A program made the translations under genes and the position numbers. Shown piece by piece: positions 53,086-61,601 of a DNA stretch of 64,000 bases. A model generated the notes under the pieces. It was not told the origin of the DNA, ran no database searches, and saw only the letters and a list, made by a program, of their open reading frames with translations. Position 1 is the first letter of the stretch. Each line of letters begins with the position of its first letter. The stretch is from contig NZ_CYSG01000008.1 in NCBI RefSeq assembly GCF_001457775.1, positions 124,001 through 188,000 of the forward strand. Reading direction: 5' to 3'. The stretch comes from Phaeobacter sp. CECT 5382. GTDB lineage: Bacteria > Pseudomonadota > Alphaproteobacteria > Rhodobacterales > Rhodobacteraceae.

Positions 53086-54195
53086 TTATCCCATCAACCC
53101 GGAGTTCAGGACACCATTCGGGTCAAATTGTTGACGCAGCCCCTTTGAAATCACATCCAGCGGTGCAGGCTGAGGTGCAAATTGCCCCAGCTTTGCCCGT
53201 ATTTTCTGGCTGGAACGCACCAGCGTTGCATGTCCCTGCACTCCTGTCTGCCCCATGCGTGCGCGCAGATCGCTGCCTTCGGGCATCAAGGCCCAGATCA
53301 AGCCACCGCCCCAGTCAAACTGCAGCGCCTCCGCCTGCAAAGCGGGGGCTAGAACCACAGCGTCGGATGGCTTGACCGATATCCGCCAGACGTCGCCCGC
53401 CTGACCGTGAAAACCTGCGACATCGCGAATGTCCTGCCACAGCTCATGAGCCCCGATCTGTTCCTCAACCGCTCCGAACCGCGCCAGTTCTTGCGCCAGC
53501 TGGCCACTGCGATACTGAACAGACTGGGCGAACCCTTCAACCCTAACATGCGCCAAGCCTGCGGCCGGATCATAGCTCGCGCCGCTCACATCATAGGGCG
53601 ACCCCAAGGCAACCGACATCGCTGCAACCGCCGCTGAAAGATCCACTACCGAAACCGAGATCGTTCCGGCGGCTTCCGGTTTTGGCAACACCTTCAGCGA
53701 CACCTCGGTCAGAACGCCCAGCGTACCATGTGCCCCGGCCATCAGTTTAACCAGATCATAGCCAGTGACATTCTTCATCACCCGGCCACCATTCTTGATG
53801 ATACCGCCGACGCCATCCACAAAGCGCACGCCCAACAGGTGGTCGCGGGCCGCGCCGCCCTGAATGCGCCGCGGCCCCGAAGCATTGGCCGCGAAAGCGC
53901 CGCCAATGGTGGGTGCACCTGTTGTCGCCAGCAAACCGCGGCTGTCCATCGGCTCAAACGCCAGACGCTGGCCTTCGTCGTCCAGCAGCGTCTCGATCTC
54001 GGCAATGGTGGTGCCGGCCTTGGCAACCAGCGTCAAAGAGCCCGGTTCATAAAGTTCAATACCCGTCAGGCCGCTTGTCGACAGGGTGTCGCCCGCAACT
54101 GCAAAGCCACGGGTGCCACCGCCCTGAATGTTCAGCGGTGCCTTGGCACTCGCAAGGATCTCGGCCAGTTCGGCCTCGTTCTGTGGGATCATCAT
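53086..54195 (-). CDS. glcE: Glycolate oxidase FAD-binding subunit GlcE
   Basis: FAD-binding subunit of 369 residues. MMIPQNEAELAEILASAKAP, LNIQGGGTRGFAVAG and TGIELYEPGSLTLVAKAGTT form the PCMH FAD-binding region; GLLATTGAPTIGGAFAANAS, GPRRIQGGAARDHLLGVRFV and GGRVMKNVTGYDLVKLMAGA are also diagnostic. It works with GlcD and GlcF in oxidising glycolate to glyoxylate. It starts 14 bp after the glcD stop and abuts glcF. Two adjacent ATGs at 54195 and 54192 are possible. Confidence 0.94.
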   Translation of the reverse strand: MMIPQNEAELAEILASAKAPLNIQGGGTRGFAVAGDTLSTSGLTGIELYEPGSLTLVAKAGTTIAEIETLLDDEGQRLAFEPMDSRGLLATTGAPTIGGAFAANASGPRRIQGGAARDHLLGVRFVDGVGGIIKNGGRVMKNVTGYDLVKLMAGAHGTLGVLTEVSLKVLPKPEAAGTISVSVVDLSAAVAAMSVALGSPYDVSGASYDPAAGLAHVRVEGFAQSVQYRSGQLAQELARFGAVEEQIGAHELWQDIRDVAGFHGQAGDVWRISVKPSDAVVLAPALQAEALQFDWGGGLIWALMPEGSDLRARMGQTGVQGHATLVRSSQKIRAKLGQFAPQPAPLDVISKGLRQQFDPNGVLNSGLMG

Positions 54196-54209
54196 CTACT
54201 TGTGCTCCC

Positions 54210-55658
54210 TCATTCCGCAGCCAGTGCCGAGGCACGGCGGGTTTCAGTGACCGAAAGCGGGAAGACCTTTGCCGGGTTCAACAACCATTTTGGATCAAAA
54301 ACGTCTTTGACCCTGAGCTGTGCCTCGAGATCTTCGGGCGCATATTGGTACAACATCAGATCGCGCTTTTCGATGCCAACCCCATGCTCGCCAGTCAGAC
54401 AGCCGCCAGCATCCACGCAAAGCTTCAGCACCTCGGCGCCGAATTCTTCGCAGAGTTCCAGATCGCCAGGTTTGTTGGCGTCAAACAGGATCAGCGGGTG
54501 CATATTGCCGTCCCCGGCGTGAAACACATTGGCGACGTCCAGCCCGAATTCCTGGCTCAGTTCGCCAATGCGGCGCAGCACGAAGGGCAAAGAAGATACC
54601 GGAATGGTGCCATCCAGACACATATAGTCGTTGATCTGACCCATGGCACCAAAGGCAGATTTACGCCCAAGCCAAATCCGCCCGGCCTCATCCGCATCAT
54701 GTGCCTCGCGCAGTTCCACCGGATTGTGACGGCGCGCGATATCTGTGATCAGCTGCAATTGATGTGCGATTTCATCTTCACTGCCTTCGACCTCAATGAT
54801 CAGCAGGGCCTCGCACATCGGATAGCCCGCCTTGGCAAAGGCCTCGCAGGCCTCAATGCAGGGACGATCCATGAATTCGATCGCCACCGGCAGAACACCT
54901 GCTTTGATGATGTCACTGACGCAGGCTCCAGCAACCTCGTTGCTGTCATAACCAATCAAAACGGGCCGCGCGCCTTCGGGCTTGCGCAGGATCCGCAAGG
55001 TCGCCTCGGTCACCACGCCCAGCTGGCCCTCGCTGCCGCAGATCACCCCGAGCAGATCCAGCCCGCCTGCGTCCAGATGCGCGCCGCCGATCTCAACCAC
55101 AGTGCCATCCATCATCACCAGAGTGACCCCCATCAGATTGTTGGTGGTCACGCCGTATTTCAGGCAGTGCGCACCGCCCGAGTTCATCGCAATATTGCCG
55201 GCAATGGCACAAGCCAACTGGCTGGAGGGGTCCGGCGCATAAAAGAACTCCTCTTCTTCGACCGCGCCGGACACGCTCAGATTGGTGCGCCCTGTCTGCA
55301 CCTTGATGATGCGGTTGTCGTAATCCGTCTCCAGCACCTCGTTCATTCGGGCAACGCCCAGGATCACACTGTCCGCAGTGGGCAAAGCCCCCCCGGCAAG
55401 CGAGGTTCCCGCCCCGCGCGGCACCACTGGCACACCCTCTTCATAGCAAATGCGCAAAACGTCAGAGACCTCTTGTGTGCTGCGGGGCAACACCGCCAGC
55501 AATGGCGGGCATTTGTAAGCCGTGAGCGCATCACATTCATAGGCACGGGTTTCCATCTCATCCTGAATCAGCGCATCCGCAGGCAGCACCGCAGTCAGAC
55601 GACGGACCAAATGCGCTTTGCGGGCCAGAATGGCTGGATCCGGGGATGGCATCTCCAT
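54210..55658 (-). CDS. glcD: Glycolate oxidase catalytic FAD subunit GlcD
   Basis: FAD-linked oxidase of 482 residues, first gene of glcDEF. The FAD-binding part shows EVSDVLRICYEEGVPVVPRG followed by AGTSLAGG, NRIIKVQTGRTNLSVSGAVE and LACAIAGNIAMNSGGAHCLK. The C-terminal substrate domain has ANVFHAGDGNMHPLILFDAN and GGCLTGEHGVGIEKRDLM, with the conserved histidine. It oxidises glycolate, and possibly D-lactate, and passes electrons to GlcE/GlcF. ATG at 55658 follows AGGAGAG. A GntR-like palindrome lies 26 bp upstream at 55684-55704. Confidence 0.94.
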   Translation of the reverse strand: MEMPSPDPAILARKAHLVRRLTAVLPADALIQDEMETRAYECDALTAYKCPPLLAVLPRSTQEVSDVLRICYEEGVPVVPRGAGTSLAGGALPTADSVILGVARMNEVLETDYDNRIIKVQTGRTNLSVSGAVEEEEFFYAPDPSSQLACAIAGNIAMNSGGAHCLKYGVTTNNLMGVTLVMMDGTVVEIGGAHLDAGGLDLLGVICGSEGQLGVVTEATLRILRKPEGARPVLIGYDSNEVAGACVSDIIKAGVLPVAIEFMDRPCIEACEAFAKAGYPMCEALLIIEVEGSEDEIAHQLQLITDIARRHNPVELREAHDADEAGRIWLGRKSAFGAMGQINDYMCLDGTIPVSSLPFVLRRIGELSQEFGLDVANVFHAGDGNMHPLILFDANKPGDLELCEEFGAEVLKLCVDAGGCLTGEHGVGIEKRDLMLYQYAPEDLEAQLRVKDVFDPKWLLNPAKVFPLSVTETRRASALAAE

Positions 55659-55683
55659 GGGGCTCTCCTTTTGGGATGGCGAT

Positions 55684-55704
55684 TTGGTAAAATTATATTA
55701 CCAA
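55684..55704. promoter_or_regulatory. Palindrome upstream of glcD (GntR/FadR-like operator)
   Basis: TTGGTAA (55684-55690) and TTACCAA (55698-55704) form a 7-bp inverted repeat with a 7-base AT-rich centre. The TGGT-N-ACCA half sites resemble operators of the FadR/GlcC GntR group. It lies 26 bp before the glcD start. No gntR gene is present in the window. Confidence 0.6.
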
Positions 55705-55812
55705 TTGCGCATAACTTGCAAGTCCGAAGTTTGCAGGCCCGCAGCACCCACCACCGCCCTGCCACACGGCATCGTGACTTCCCCAACGGTGCAGCATGGC
55801 TAACCTGTCAAC

Positions 55813-56184
55813 ATGATGAGATATGCACTTGCTTTGACGGGGGGCCTGCTGGCCTGCTCCGTATTCACCGCTCCCGTTCTGGCCGACCCACCACGGATCG
55901 AGGCCGCTACGGCAGCCAAGGCCGGTGCAAACTGGCGATTTGCCGTCACCTTAACGCATCCTGACAGCGGCTGGGATCATTATGCCGATGGCTGGCGGAT
56001 ACTGGACATGCAAGGCAATGAGCTAGGCCTGCGGGTTCTGGCGCATCCACATGAGCACGAACAACCCTTTACTCGCTCCCTGGGCAATGTCGTGGTTCCC
56101 GCAGGAACCGCGCAGGTGCAGATCCAGGCCCGCTGCCTGGTGGACGGCTGGGCGCGCGAAACTTTTGTTGTCGATCTAAAATAA
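55813..56184 (+). CDS. Secreted hypothetical protein
   Basis: Exported protein of 123 residues. The signal peptide (MMRYALALTGGLLACSVFTA, cleavage near VLADPP) is followed by a beta-rich mature part with GANWRFAVTLTHPDSGWDHY, GWRILDMQGNELGLRVLAHP and HEHEQPFTRSLGNVVVPAGT. Two cysteines lie far apart, one in the signal region. I do not recognise a characterised family. It diverges from glcDEF and lies before rpiB. Confidence 0.75.
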   Translation: MMRYALALTGGLLACSVFTAPVLADPPRIEAATAAKAGANWRFAVTLTHPDSGWDHYADGWRILDMQGNELGLRVLAHPHEHEQPFTRSLGNVVVPAGTAQVQIQARCLVDGWARETFVVDLK

Positions 56185-56304
56185 CCCCGCTCCAAGGCCT
56201 AGCTCCGACGCGCAGGCCCGAGGCGCAGGCGTATTGACAAAACAAGGCCACTGCGCCAAGCCGGCCCTGTCGCGAAACTACCCTTTGCAAACGGGAGCCC
56301 CAAC

Positions 56305-56754
56305 ATGACCACCAGCAAGCGCATCGTCATCTCCAGCGATCACGCCGACATCCCCCTCAGACAGACCATTGCGGAGCATGTCGCCCAACAGGGCTGGGAA
56401 GTCATCGATATTGGCCCAACCACCCCGGAAAGCACGGATTACCCGGTACACGGCAAAGCCGCAGCCGAGCGTGTCGCTTCGGGCGACTGCCAGTTGGGCA
56501 TTATCGTTTGCGGCACCGGCCAAGGCATCATGATGGCAGCCAACAAAGTCAAAGGCATCCGCTGCGGCGTCTGCTCTGATACCTTTTCGGCCCGCATGAT
56601 CCGCCAACACAACGACGCAAATATGCTGTCGCTCGGTGCGCGCGTTGTCGGCAAAGGGTTGGCGCTTGATATCGTTGACGCCTTCCTCGCTGCCGAGTTT
56701 GAAGGCGGACGCCACGCCACACGCATGGAAATGATCGAGCCCTCCGAGGGATAA
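56305..56754 (+). CDS. rpiB: Ribose 5-phosphate isomerase B
   Basis: Isomerises ribose 5-phosphate and ribulose 5-phosphate. The protein has 149 residues. KRIVISSDHADIPLRQTIAE, CQLGIIVCGTGQGIMMAANK (Cys near 69 is catalytic), GIRCGVCSDTFSARMIRQHN and DANMLSLGARVVGKGLALDI are RpiB/LacAB hallmarks. The start follows GGGAGC. It stands as a single gene and converges with rlmH. Confidence 0.95.
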   Translation: MTTSKRIVISSDHADIPLRQTIAEHVAQQGWEVIDIGPTTPESTDYPVHGKAAAERVASGDCQLGIIVCGTGQGIMMAANKVKGIRCGVCSDTFSARMIRQHNDANMLSLGARVVGKGLALDIVDAFLAAEFEGGRHATRMEMIEPSEG

Positions 56755-56795
56755 CCCTCGCCGCGCCGTCAAGACCGACCACAGTCGGCAGCCCT

Positions 56796-57266
56796 TTAAC
56801 TGCGGTGATAGGGGCTGCCTGACAGAATGGTGGCAGCGCGGTAGATCTGCTCTGCCAACATGACCCGCACCAACATGTGCGGCCAGACCATCTTACCAAA
56901 GGAAATCGAAAAATCCGCCTCGGCGCGCAGAGCCGGATCAATTCCGTCTGCGCCACCAATGATGAGGGCCAGGTCCTGGCGACCGGTATCGCGCCAATCT
57001 GCAAGCCTATTGGCAAAATCAGGCGAGCTCAGCAGTTTTCCGCGCTCATCCAGGGTACAGATCACCGCACCTTTTGGCAGGGCCTTGCGCAGCAGGCCCG
57101 CCTCGGCGACCATACCAGTGTTCTTCTTGTCTTCAACCTCAACCAGGCGCGCCGGGCCCAGACCAAGCGCGCGCCCAGTGCGGTCAAACCGGGTCAGATA
57201 GTCATCGATCAGGGATTTTTCCGGGCCAGAACGCAGGCGCCCGACCGCGCAGATATGCACACGCAT
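56796..57266 (-). CDS. rlmH: 23S rRNA (pseudouridine-1915-N3)-methyltransferase RlmH
   Basis: SPOUT-fold methyltransferase of 156 residues that modifies pseudouridine 1915 of 23S rRNA. The start MRVHICAVGRLRSGPEKSLI, the SAM site DLALIIGGADGIDPALRAEA and the end SFGKMVWPHMLVRVMLAEQI plus YRAATILSGSPYHR are diagnostic. The upstream ribosome site is AAAGGCGA. It lies 137 bp downstream of rsfS on the same strand, a common pairing. Confidence 0.96.
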   Translation of the reverse strand: MRVHICAVGRLRSGPEKSLIDDYLTRFDRTGRALGLGPARLVEVEDKKNTGMVAEAGLLRKALPKGAVICTLDERGKLLSSPDFANRLADWRDTGRQDLALIIGGADGIDPALRAEADFSISFGKMVWPHMLVRVMLAEQIYRAATILSGSPYHRS

Positions 57267-57403
57267 GAATGTCGCCTTTCACGCCTGCCTACTCGGCCAC
57301 CCAGGAGCAGGCCGTAGCCTGACGAGCAGAGCGCCGCAGGAAAAGTTGGTCACAGGACGGAGCCGGAATACAGGCACCGTCCAAATTCACAGCAGCGCGC
57401 TGA

Positions 57404-57835
57404 TCAGCCTTGATCCTGAGCAGGGCTCATGCCCGGCTGCCACATCTTTTCGAGCTGGTAAAACTCACGCACTTCAGGCCGGAAGATATGGACGATCACA
57501 TCACCAGTATCGATCAGCACCCAATCGCCGGTATCGCGACCTTCGATCTTGCTGATGATCCCGTATTCATGCTTCAGCCGGTCCGACAGTTTCTCCGAAA
57601 TACCGGCGACCTGACGGCTGGACCGCCCAGAGGCCACTACCATGAAATCTGCAATAGCCGTCTTGCCGCGCAGATCAATCTGCACGACATCTTCGGCCTT
57701 GTCTTCGTCCAGAGACGCAAGGATCCGCTCCAACAACACCAGGTTGGTTGGGCGGCTCTTGGCAGCAGATGCTGCTGCCTCGCTATCAGCGGCCGCAGCC
57801 GCTTGGGGTTCGCTCGACAGGACTAGGTCCTCCAT
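57404..57835 (-). CDS. rsfS: Ribosomal silencing factor RsfS
   Basis: Protein of 143 residues that binds ribosomal protein uL14 and prevents subunit joining in poor nutrients. The conserved core is LLERILASLDEDKAEDVVQI, DLRGKTAIADFMVVASGRSS, RQVAGISEKLSDRLKHEYGI and GRDTGDWVLIDTGDVIVHIF. An alanine-rich N-terminal extension (about 25 residues) precedes the core. It sits upstream of rlmH, as in many bacteria. The start has no strong ribosome site. The 393-bp region to the right, before leuC, holds only a possible small ORF. Confidence 0.95.
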   Translation of the reverse strand: MEDLVLSSEPQAAAAADSEAAASAAKSRPTNLVLLERILASLDEDKAEDVVQIDLRGKTAIADFMVVASGRSSRQVAGISEKLSDRLKHEYGIISKIEGRDTGDWVLIDTGDVIVHIFRPEVREFYQLEKMWQPGMSPAQDQG

Positions 57836-58074
57836 ATGGCGCGCCGCCGCTCCCCCGGCGCTGGGGCTATGCTAAAAATAGCAATTCCCGCCGCCTATTT
57901 CAATGAAACCGACAGCAGGGTTCGAATCATCGGCACTCTCTGCCTGATCTCGGGGGCCGCGGAAAGAGGAGAAACCCTATATTTGCAGGGAATCAAGGCA
58001 AAGATTGCTCAGATTGCGGCTAACTCGATATCGCAACCCTTGATCGCGTGGCCCCTCGCCTGTATCTGACCCTC

Positions 58075-58173
58075 ATGACCCTCGTCCTGGCCCAGAACAT
58101 TGAACTGCAAGATCGCGCGCGCCTGCGCGAACGGTTCTTTGGTGCCGCCCGCACGGTCCTGGCACGCCTATAA
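58075..58173 (+). CDS. Possible small ORF upstream of leuC
   Basis: An ATG at 58075 opens a 32-codon frame ending in [23 protein letters not shown], then a basic Leu/Arg-rich end. Third-position bases are GC rich, as in real genes here. No ribosome site precedes it and it has no known family. The stop lies 55 bp before leuC. It has six leucines but no leucine run, so it does not look like a classical leu leader. Confidence 0.25.
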   Translation: MTLVLAQNIELQDRARLRERFFGAARTVLARL

Positions 58174-58228
58174 GGCCGTTGCCCAGCCCAAAGCCAGCAT
58201 TACATACCAAAAATACGGGAGAGGACCC

Positions 58229-59632
58229 ATGTCCCCCAAAACGCTCTATGACAAGATCTGGGATGCGCATGTCGCGCATGAAGCAGAGGATGGCACCTGC
58301 CTTCTTTATATCGACCGCCATCTGGTTCACGAAGTGACCAGCCCGCAGGCCTTTGAAGGTCTGCGCATGTCGGGCCGCAAGGTGCATGCCCCTGATAAAA
58401 CCATCGCGGTGCCGGATCACAACGTCCCCACCACATTGGATCGTGCCAAAGGCATCGAAAATGCGGAAAGCCGCATCCAGGTCGAAGCCCTCGACAAGAA
58501 CGCCAAGGAATTTGGCGTACACTACTATCCGGTGTCAGATGTGCGCCAGGGTATCGTGCATATTGTCGGCCCCGAACAGGGCTGGACCCTGCCCGGCATG
58601 ACCGTGGTCTGCGGTGACAGCCACACAGCCACCCACGGCGCTTTTGGCGCCCTGGCGCATGGCATCGGCACCTCCGAGGTCGAGCATGTTCTGGCCACGC
58701 AGACGCTGATCCAGAAGAAATCCAAGAACATGAAGGTGGAAATCCCCGGCAAGCTGACCCCTGGCGTCCCCGCTAAGGACATCACCTTGGCCGTGATCGG
58801 CGAGACCGGCACCGCCGGTGGCACCGGTTACGTGATCGAGTATTGCGGCGAAGCCATTCGCGATCTGTCCATGGAAGGGCGGATGACCGTCTGCAACATG
58901 GCCATCGAAGGCGGCGCACGCGCCGGCCTGATCGCGCCGGATGAAACCACCTTTGCCTATGTCAAAGGCCGTCCCCACGCCCCGAAAGGCGCGCAGTGGG
59001 AAGCCGCATTGACCTGGTGGAAGACGCTCTACACCGACGAAGGTGCGCATTTCGACAAGGTCGTCACCCTGCGCGGCGAAGACATCCAGCCGGTCGTCAC
59101 CTGGGGCACCTCTCCCGAGGACGTTCTGCCCATTACCGGCACCGTGCCCTTCCCCGAAGATTTTAAGGGCGGCAAGGTCGAGGCGGCAAAACGCTCGATC
59201 GAATACATGGGTCTGACGCCCGGTCAGAAACTGACGGATATCGAGATCGATACTGTCTTTATTGGCTCCTGCACCAATGGCCGCATCGAAGATCTGCGCG
59301 CCGTGGCTGATGTGGTCAAAGGCAAAAAGATCAAGGACGGCATGCGCGCCATGATCGTTCCCGGCTCGGGCTTGGTACGGGCACAGGCCGAAGAAGAAGG
59401 TCTGGCCGAGATCTTTAAAGAGGCCGGTTTCGAATGGCGCCTTGCGGGCTGTTCCATGTGTCTGGCGATGAACCCCGACCAGCTGTCCGAGGGCGAGCGC
59501 TGCGCCGCCACCTCGAACCGCAACTTTGAGGGTCGCCAAGGCTACAAAGGTCGCACCCATCTGGTGTCGCCTGCCATGGCTGCCGCCGCTGCCCTCACCG
59601 GCAAGCTGACCGACATCCGTGAATTGATCTGA
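58229..59632 (+). CDS. leuC: 3-isopropylmalate dehydratase large subunit LeuC
   Basis: Iron-sulfur isomerase subunit of 467 residues that converts 2-isopropylmalate to 3-isopropylmalate in leucine synthesis. The catalytic region shows [20 protein letters not shown], and the 4Fe-4S cysteines are in [15 protein letters not shown] near 348 and [14 protein letters not shown] near 408-411. [20 protein letters not shown] is also diagnostic. ATG at 58229 follows GGGAGAGG; the longer frame upstream is rejected. It precedes leuD by 13 bp. leuB and leuA are not in the window. Confidence 0.96.
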   Translation: MSPKTLYDKIWDAHVAHEAEDGTCLLYIDRHLVHEVTSPQAFEGLRMSGRKVHAPDKTIAVPDHNVPTTLDRAKGIENAESRIQVEALDKNAKEFGVHYYPVSDVRQGIVHIVGPEQGWTLPGMTVVCGDSHTATHGAFGALAHGIGTSEVEHVLATQTLIQKKSKNMKVEIPGKLTPGVPAKDITLAVIGETGTAGGTGYVIEYCGEAIRDLSMEGRMTVCNMAIEGGARAGLIAPDETTFAYVKGRPHAPKGAQWEAALTWWKTLYTDEGAHFDKVVTLRGEDIQPVVTWGTSPEDVLPITGTVPFPEDFKGGKVEAAKRSIEYMGLTPGQKLTDIEIDTVFIGSCTNGRIEDLRAVADVVKGKKIKDGMRAMIVPGSGLVRAQAEEEGLAEIFKEAGFEWRLAGCSMCLAMNPDQLSEGERCAATSNRNFEGRQGYKGRTHLVSPAMAAAAALTGKLTDIRELI

Positions 59633-59645
59633 AGGAGCGAGCATT

Positions 59646-60251
59646 ATGGAAAAGTTTGAAAAACTCACCGGCGTTGCCGCGCCTATGCCGCTGGTCAATA
59701 TCGACACCGACATGATCATCCCCAAGGTGTTTCTGAAAAGCATTCAGCGCACCGGGTTTGGCAAGAACCTGTTTGACGAGATGCGCTACAATCGCGACGG
59801 CACTGAAATCCCCGATTTCGTGCTGAACAAACCGCAGTATCGCAGCGCTCAGATCCTTGTCGCCGGCGACAACTTCGGCTGCGGCTCCTCGCGCGAACAT
59901 GCGCCTTGGGCGATTGCGGATTTTGGTATCAAATGCGTGGTCTCCACCAGCTTTGCCGATATCTTTTTCAACAACTGCTTCAAGAACGGCATTCTGCCCA
60001 TCGTGCTGCCACAAGAGCAGGTCGATCTGTTGATGAAGGACGCGGAAAAAGGCGAAAACGCCCGCATGACCGTGGATCTTGAAGCGCAGGAGATCACCAC
60101 ATCGGACGGAGACGTGGTCAAGTTCGACGTCGACGCCTTCAAAAAGCACTGCCTGCTGGAAGGGCTCGATGACATCGGCCAGACCCTGCAGAAAGAAGCT
60201 GCGATCGAGACCTATGAGACAAAGATGGCGCAGGAGCGTCCCTGGGTCTGA
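59646..60251 (+). CDS. leuD: 3-isopropylmalate dehydratase small subunit LeuD
   Basis: Small (swivelling) subunit of 201 residues that completes the LeuCD enzyme. The start [40 protein letters not shown] and [20 protein letters not shown] plus [13 protein letters not shown] are diagnostic. The ribosome site GAAGGAGCGAG is strong. It forms an operon with leuC; a hairpin at 60292-60320 probably ends the transcript. Confidence 0.96.
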   Translation: MEKFEKLTGVAAPMPLVNIDTDMIIPKVFLKSIQRTGFGKNLFDEMRYNRDGTEIPDFVLNKPQYRSAQILVAGDNFGCGSSREHAPWAIADFGIKCVVSTSFADIFFNNCFKNGILPIVLPQEQVDLLMKDAEKGENARMTVDLEAQEITTSDGDVVKFDVDAFKKHCLLEGLDDIGQTLQKEAAIETYETKMAQERPWV

Positions 60252-60767
60252 TTCCCGAAGGAGGCTTAATGCCTGATAGAACATTTAATAGGGCCGCTCT
60301 GCAACCAGGGCGGCCTTTTTACTTTTTCTGCCTGTCAGTTTCACGTGCCTGTTCACGTGCCTACGCAAGCTGGCTGCCGTACCGTTCACAACGGTCACCT
60401 ACACCGGTCAGGTCGATCGCAATTAAGGCAAATACGTCACAAATTCGCCCTAATTTGAAATTTCTCCGATCAAACAGCCGAGTGCCGCGCCAGCCTTGCG
60501 AGGGCTACAGCCCGGACCACAACATCTGGTACTGCACAGGCAAGCCGCTGATAGCTTGGGCAAAACTTGATGTATTCTCGCATCACTCACCGGTGGCTTC
60601 CCTTGGGAAACACCACCGGGCCGCATAGAAAACTTGAGCCCCAGCCGCAATCCGTGCACAAATAGGGCGAAATTGAGGCGCATCTTTCGGGGGTTCCGGG
60701 GTGCATCAAGTTGGAACAAAGGCACGGCAAAGTACCGTCCAGTCCAGTTTGAAGGGAAAAAGACGCA
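60252..60767. other. 516-bp gap without a supported gene
   Basis: This interval holds the leuCD terminator (60292-60320), a direct repeat of TTCACGTGCCT (near 60340 and 60352), a phrase similar to one near 6541, and a large hairpin with arms CCGGTGG (60590-60596) and CCACCGG (60613-60619). Open frames here cross the terminator or lack coding character. I see no tRNA-like or riboswitch-like fold by eye. Confidence 0.6.
60292..60320 (+). terminator. Rho-independent terminator of leuCD
   Basis: GGCCGC (60292-60297) pairs with GCGGCC (60310-60315) over a 12-base loop, then five T residues (60316-60320). It lies 41 bp after the leuD stop. Confidence 0.75.
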
Positions 60768-61601
60768 GTGTTTGCTCGCATTACAGGCGCGGCGACCCGC
60801 GGTGTATTGGTTGCATTGCTTATTGCGATGCCATCGTTATTGCTGCCGGTTTCAGCCACCGAATCTCCTGAGATCATCGTCCTGATGGCGATTCTCGGCG
60901 GGGCGTTGACCTTTGCCGAGTATTTCTCCAGTTTTCCCAGCTTTGTCGAATTTCGCGAAGCCCCGCCTTTGAACCGTATGCGTTTCGCTGCAGGATTTGC
61001 CATGATTGGCCTGCTGAGCCTGCTGGCCCGGCATCCGCTCGACGCGACTGGGCTGACCGCCCTGGTGCACAACCTTGGATTTCGGATTGGTGAAACACTT
61101 GATTTCGCCTACTCGCCGGTTCAACTGACGGTTTTGATGCTGCCACTTGAAACCGCCACTGAAAGTCTCGAAATCATTCGCAGCGCCGCCGGCATCGCCT
61201 ATGTTGTGGCCGCAGCCGCGATTCTGTGTTTTGCCCTCGCCATTCGGGTCGCCAACTGGCCTCTGCGCAATGGCGCCTTCAATGTCTGGGTCAACCTGCC
61301 GCTGTTTGATCCCACCACCGGCGGCGATGTGGTCGCACGGCTACAACGCGATGCCCGGATCAATATCATCATCGGTATCCTGCTGCCCTTTGCCATTCCG
61401 GCCACTGTGAAACTGGCCTCGGGGCTGATGGATATCAGTCAGTTGACCAGCCCACAGGTGCTCGTCTGGATGATCACCGCCTGGGCCTTTGTGCCGGCCT
61501 CGATGATCATGCGCGGCATGGCCATGTTGCGGGTGGCGGATCTGATCGCCGAAAAACGCCGGGCCGCCTATGCCCATGCCGAGGCCCTGCAGGCCGCATG
61601 A
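60768..61601 (+). CDS. Multi-pass membrane protein, unknown
   Basis: Protein of 277 residues with about six hydrophobic segments (GVLVALLIAMPSLLLPVSAT, MRFAAGFAMIGLLSLLARHP, AGIAYVVAAAAILCFALAIR, INIIIGILLPFAIPATVKLA, VLVWMITAWAFVPASMIMRG). WVNLPLFDPTTGGDVVARLQ lies between helices 4 and 5. I recognise no characterised family. The start is GTG at 60768 after AAGGGAAA. Its stop overlaps the next gene, an EEP-fold protein, as ATGA, so the two are made together. Confidence 0.75.
   Translation: MFARITGAATRGVLVALLIAMPSLLLPVSATESPEIIVLMAILGGALTFAEYFSSFPSFVEFREAPPLNRMRFAAGFAMIGLLSLLARHPLDATGLTALVHNLGFRIGETLDFAYSPVQLTVLMLPLETATESLEIIRSAAGIAYVVAAAAILCFALAIRVANWPLRNGAFNVWVNLPLFDPTTGGDVVARLQRDARINIIIGILLPFAIPATVKLASGLMDISQLTSPQVLVWMITAWAFVPASMIMRGMAMLRVADLIAEKRRAAYAHAEALQAA

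Noticed and set aside
53913-55964. 683-codon open frame antisense to glcD/glcE
   Set aside because: Both sense genes are firm family matches; long antisense frames are expected in GC-rich coding DNA.
57919-57928. GGTTCGAATC, resembling a tRNA T-loop
   Set aside because: The flanking bases do not pair as a T-arm and no cloverleaf can be drawn.
58535-59743. 402-codon open frame antisense to leuC/leuD
   Set aside because: Entirely overlaps confident genes on the other strand and has no family pattern.
60269-60628. Open frame with a strong GGAGG site just after leuD
   Set aside because: It runs through the leuCD terminator (60292-60320), has no coding-like composition and no recognisable similarity.
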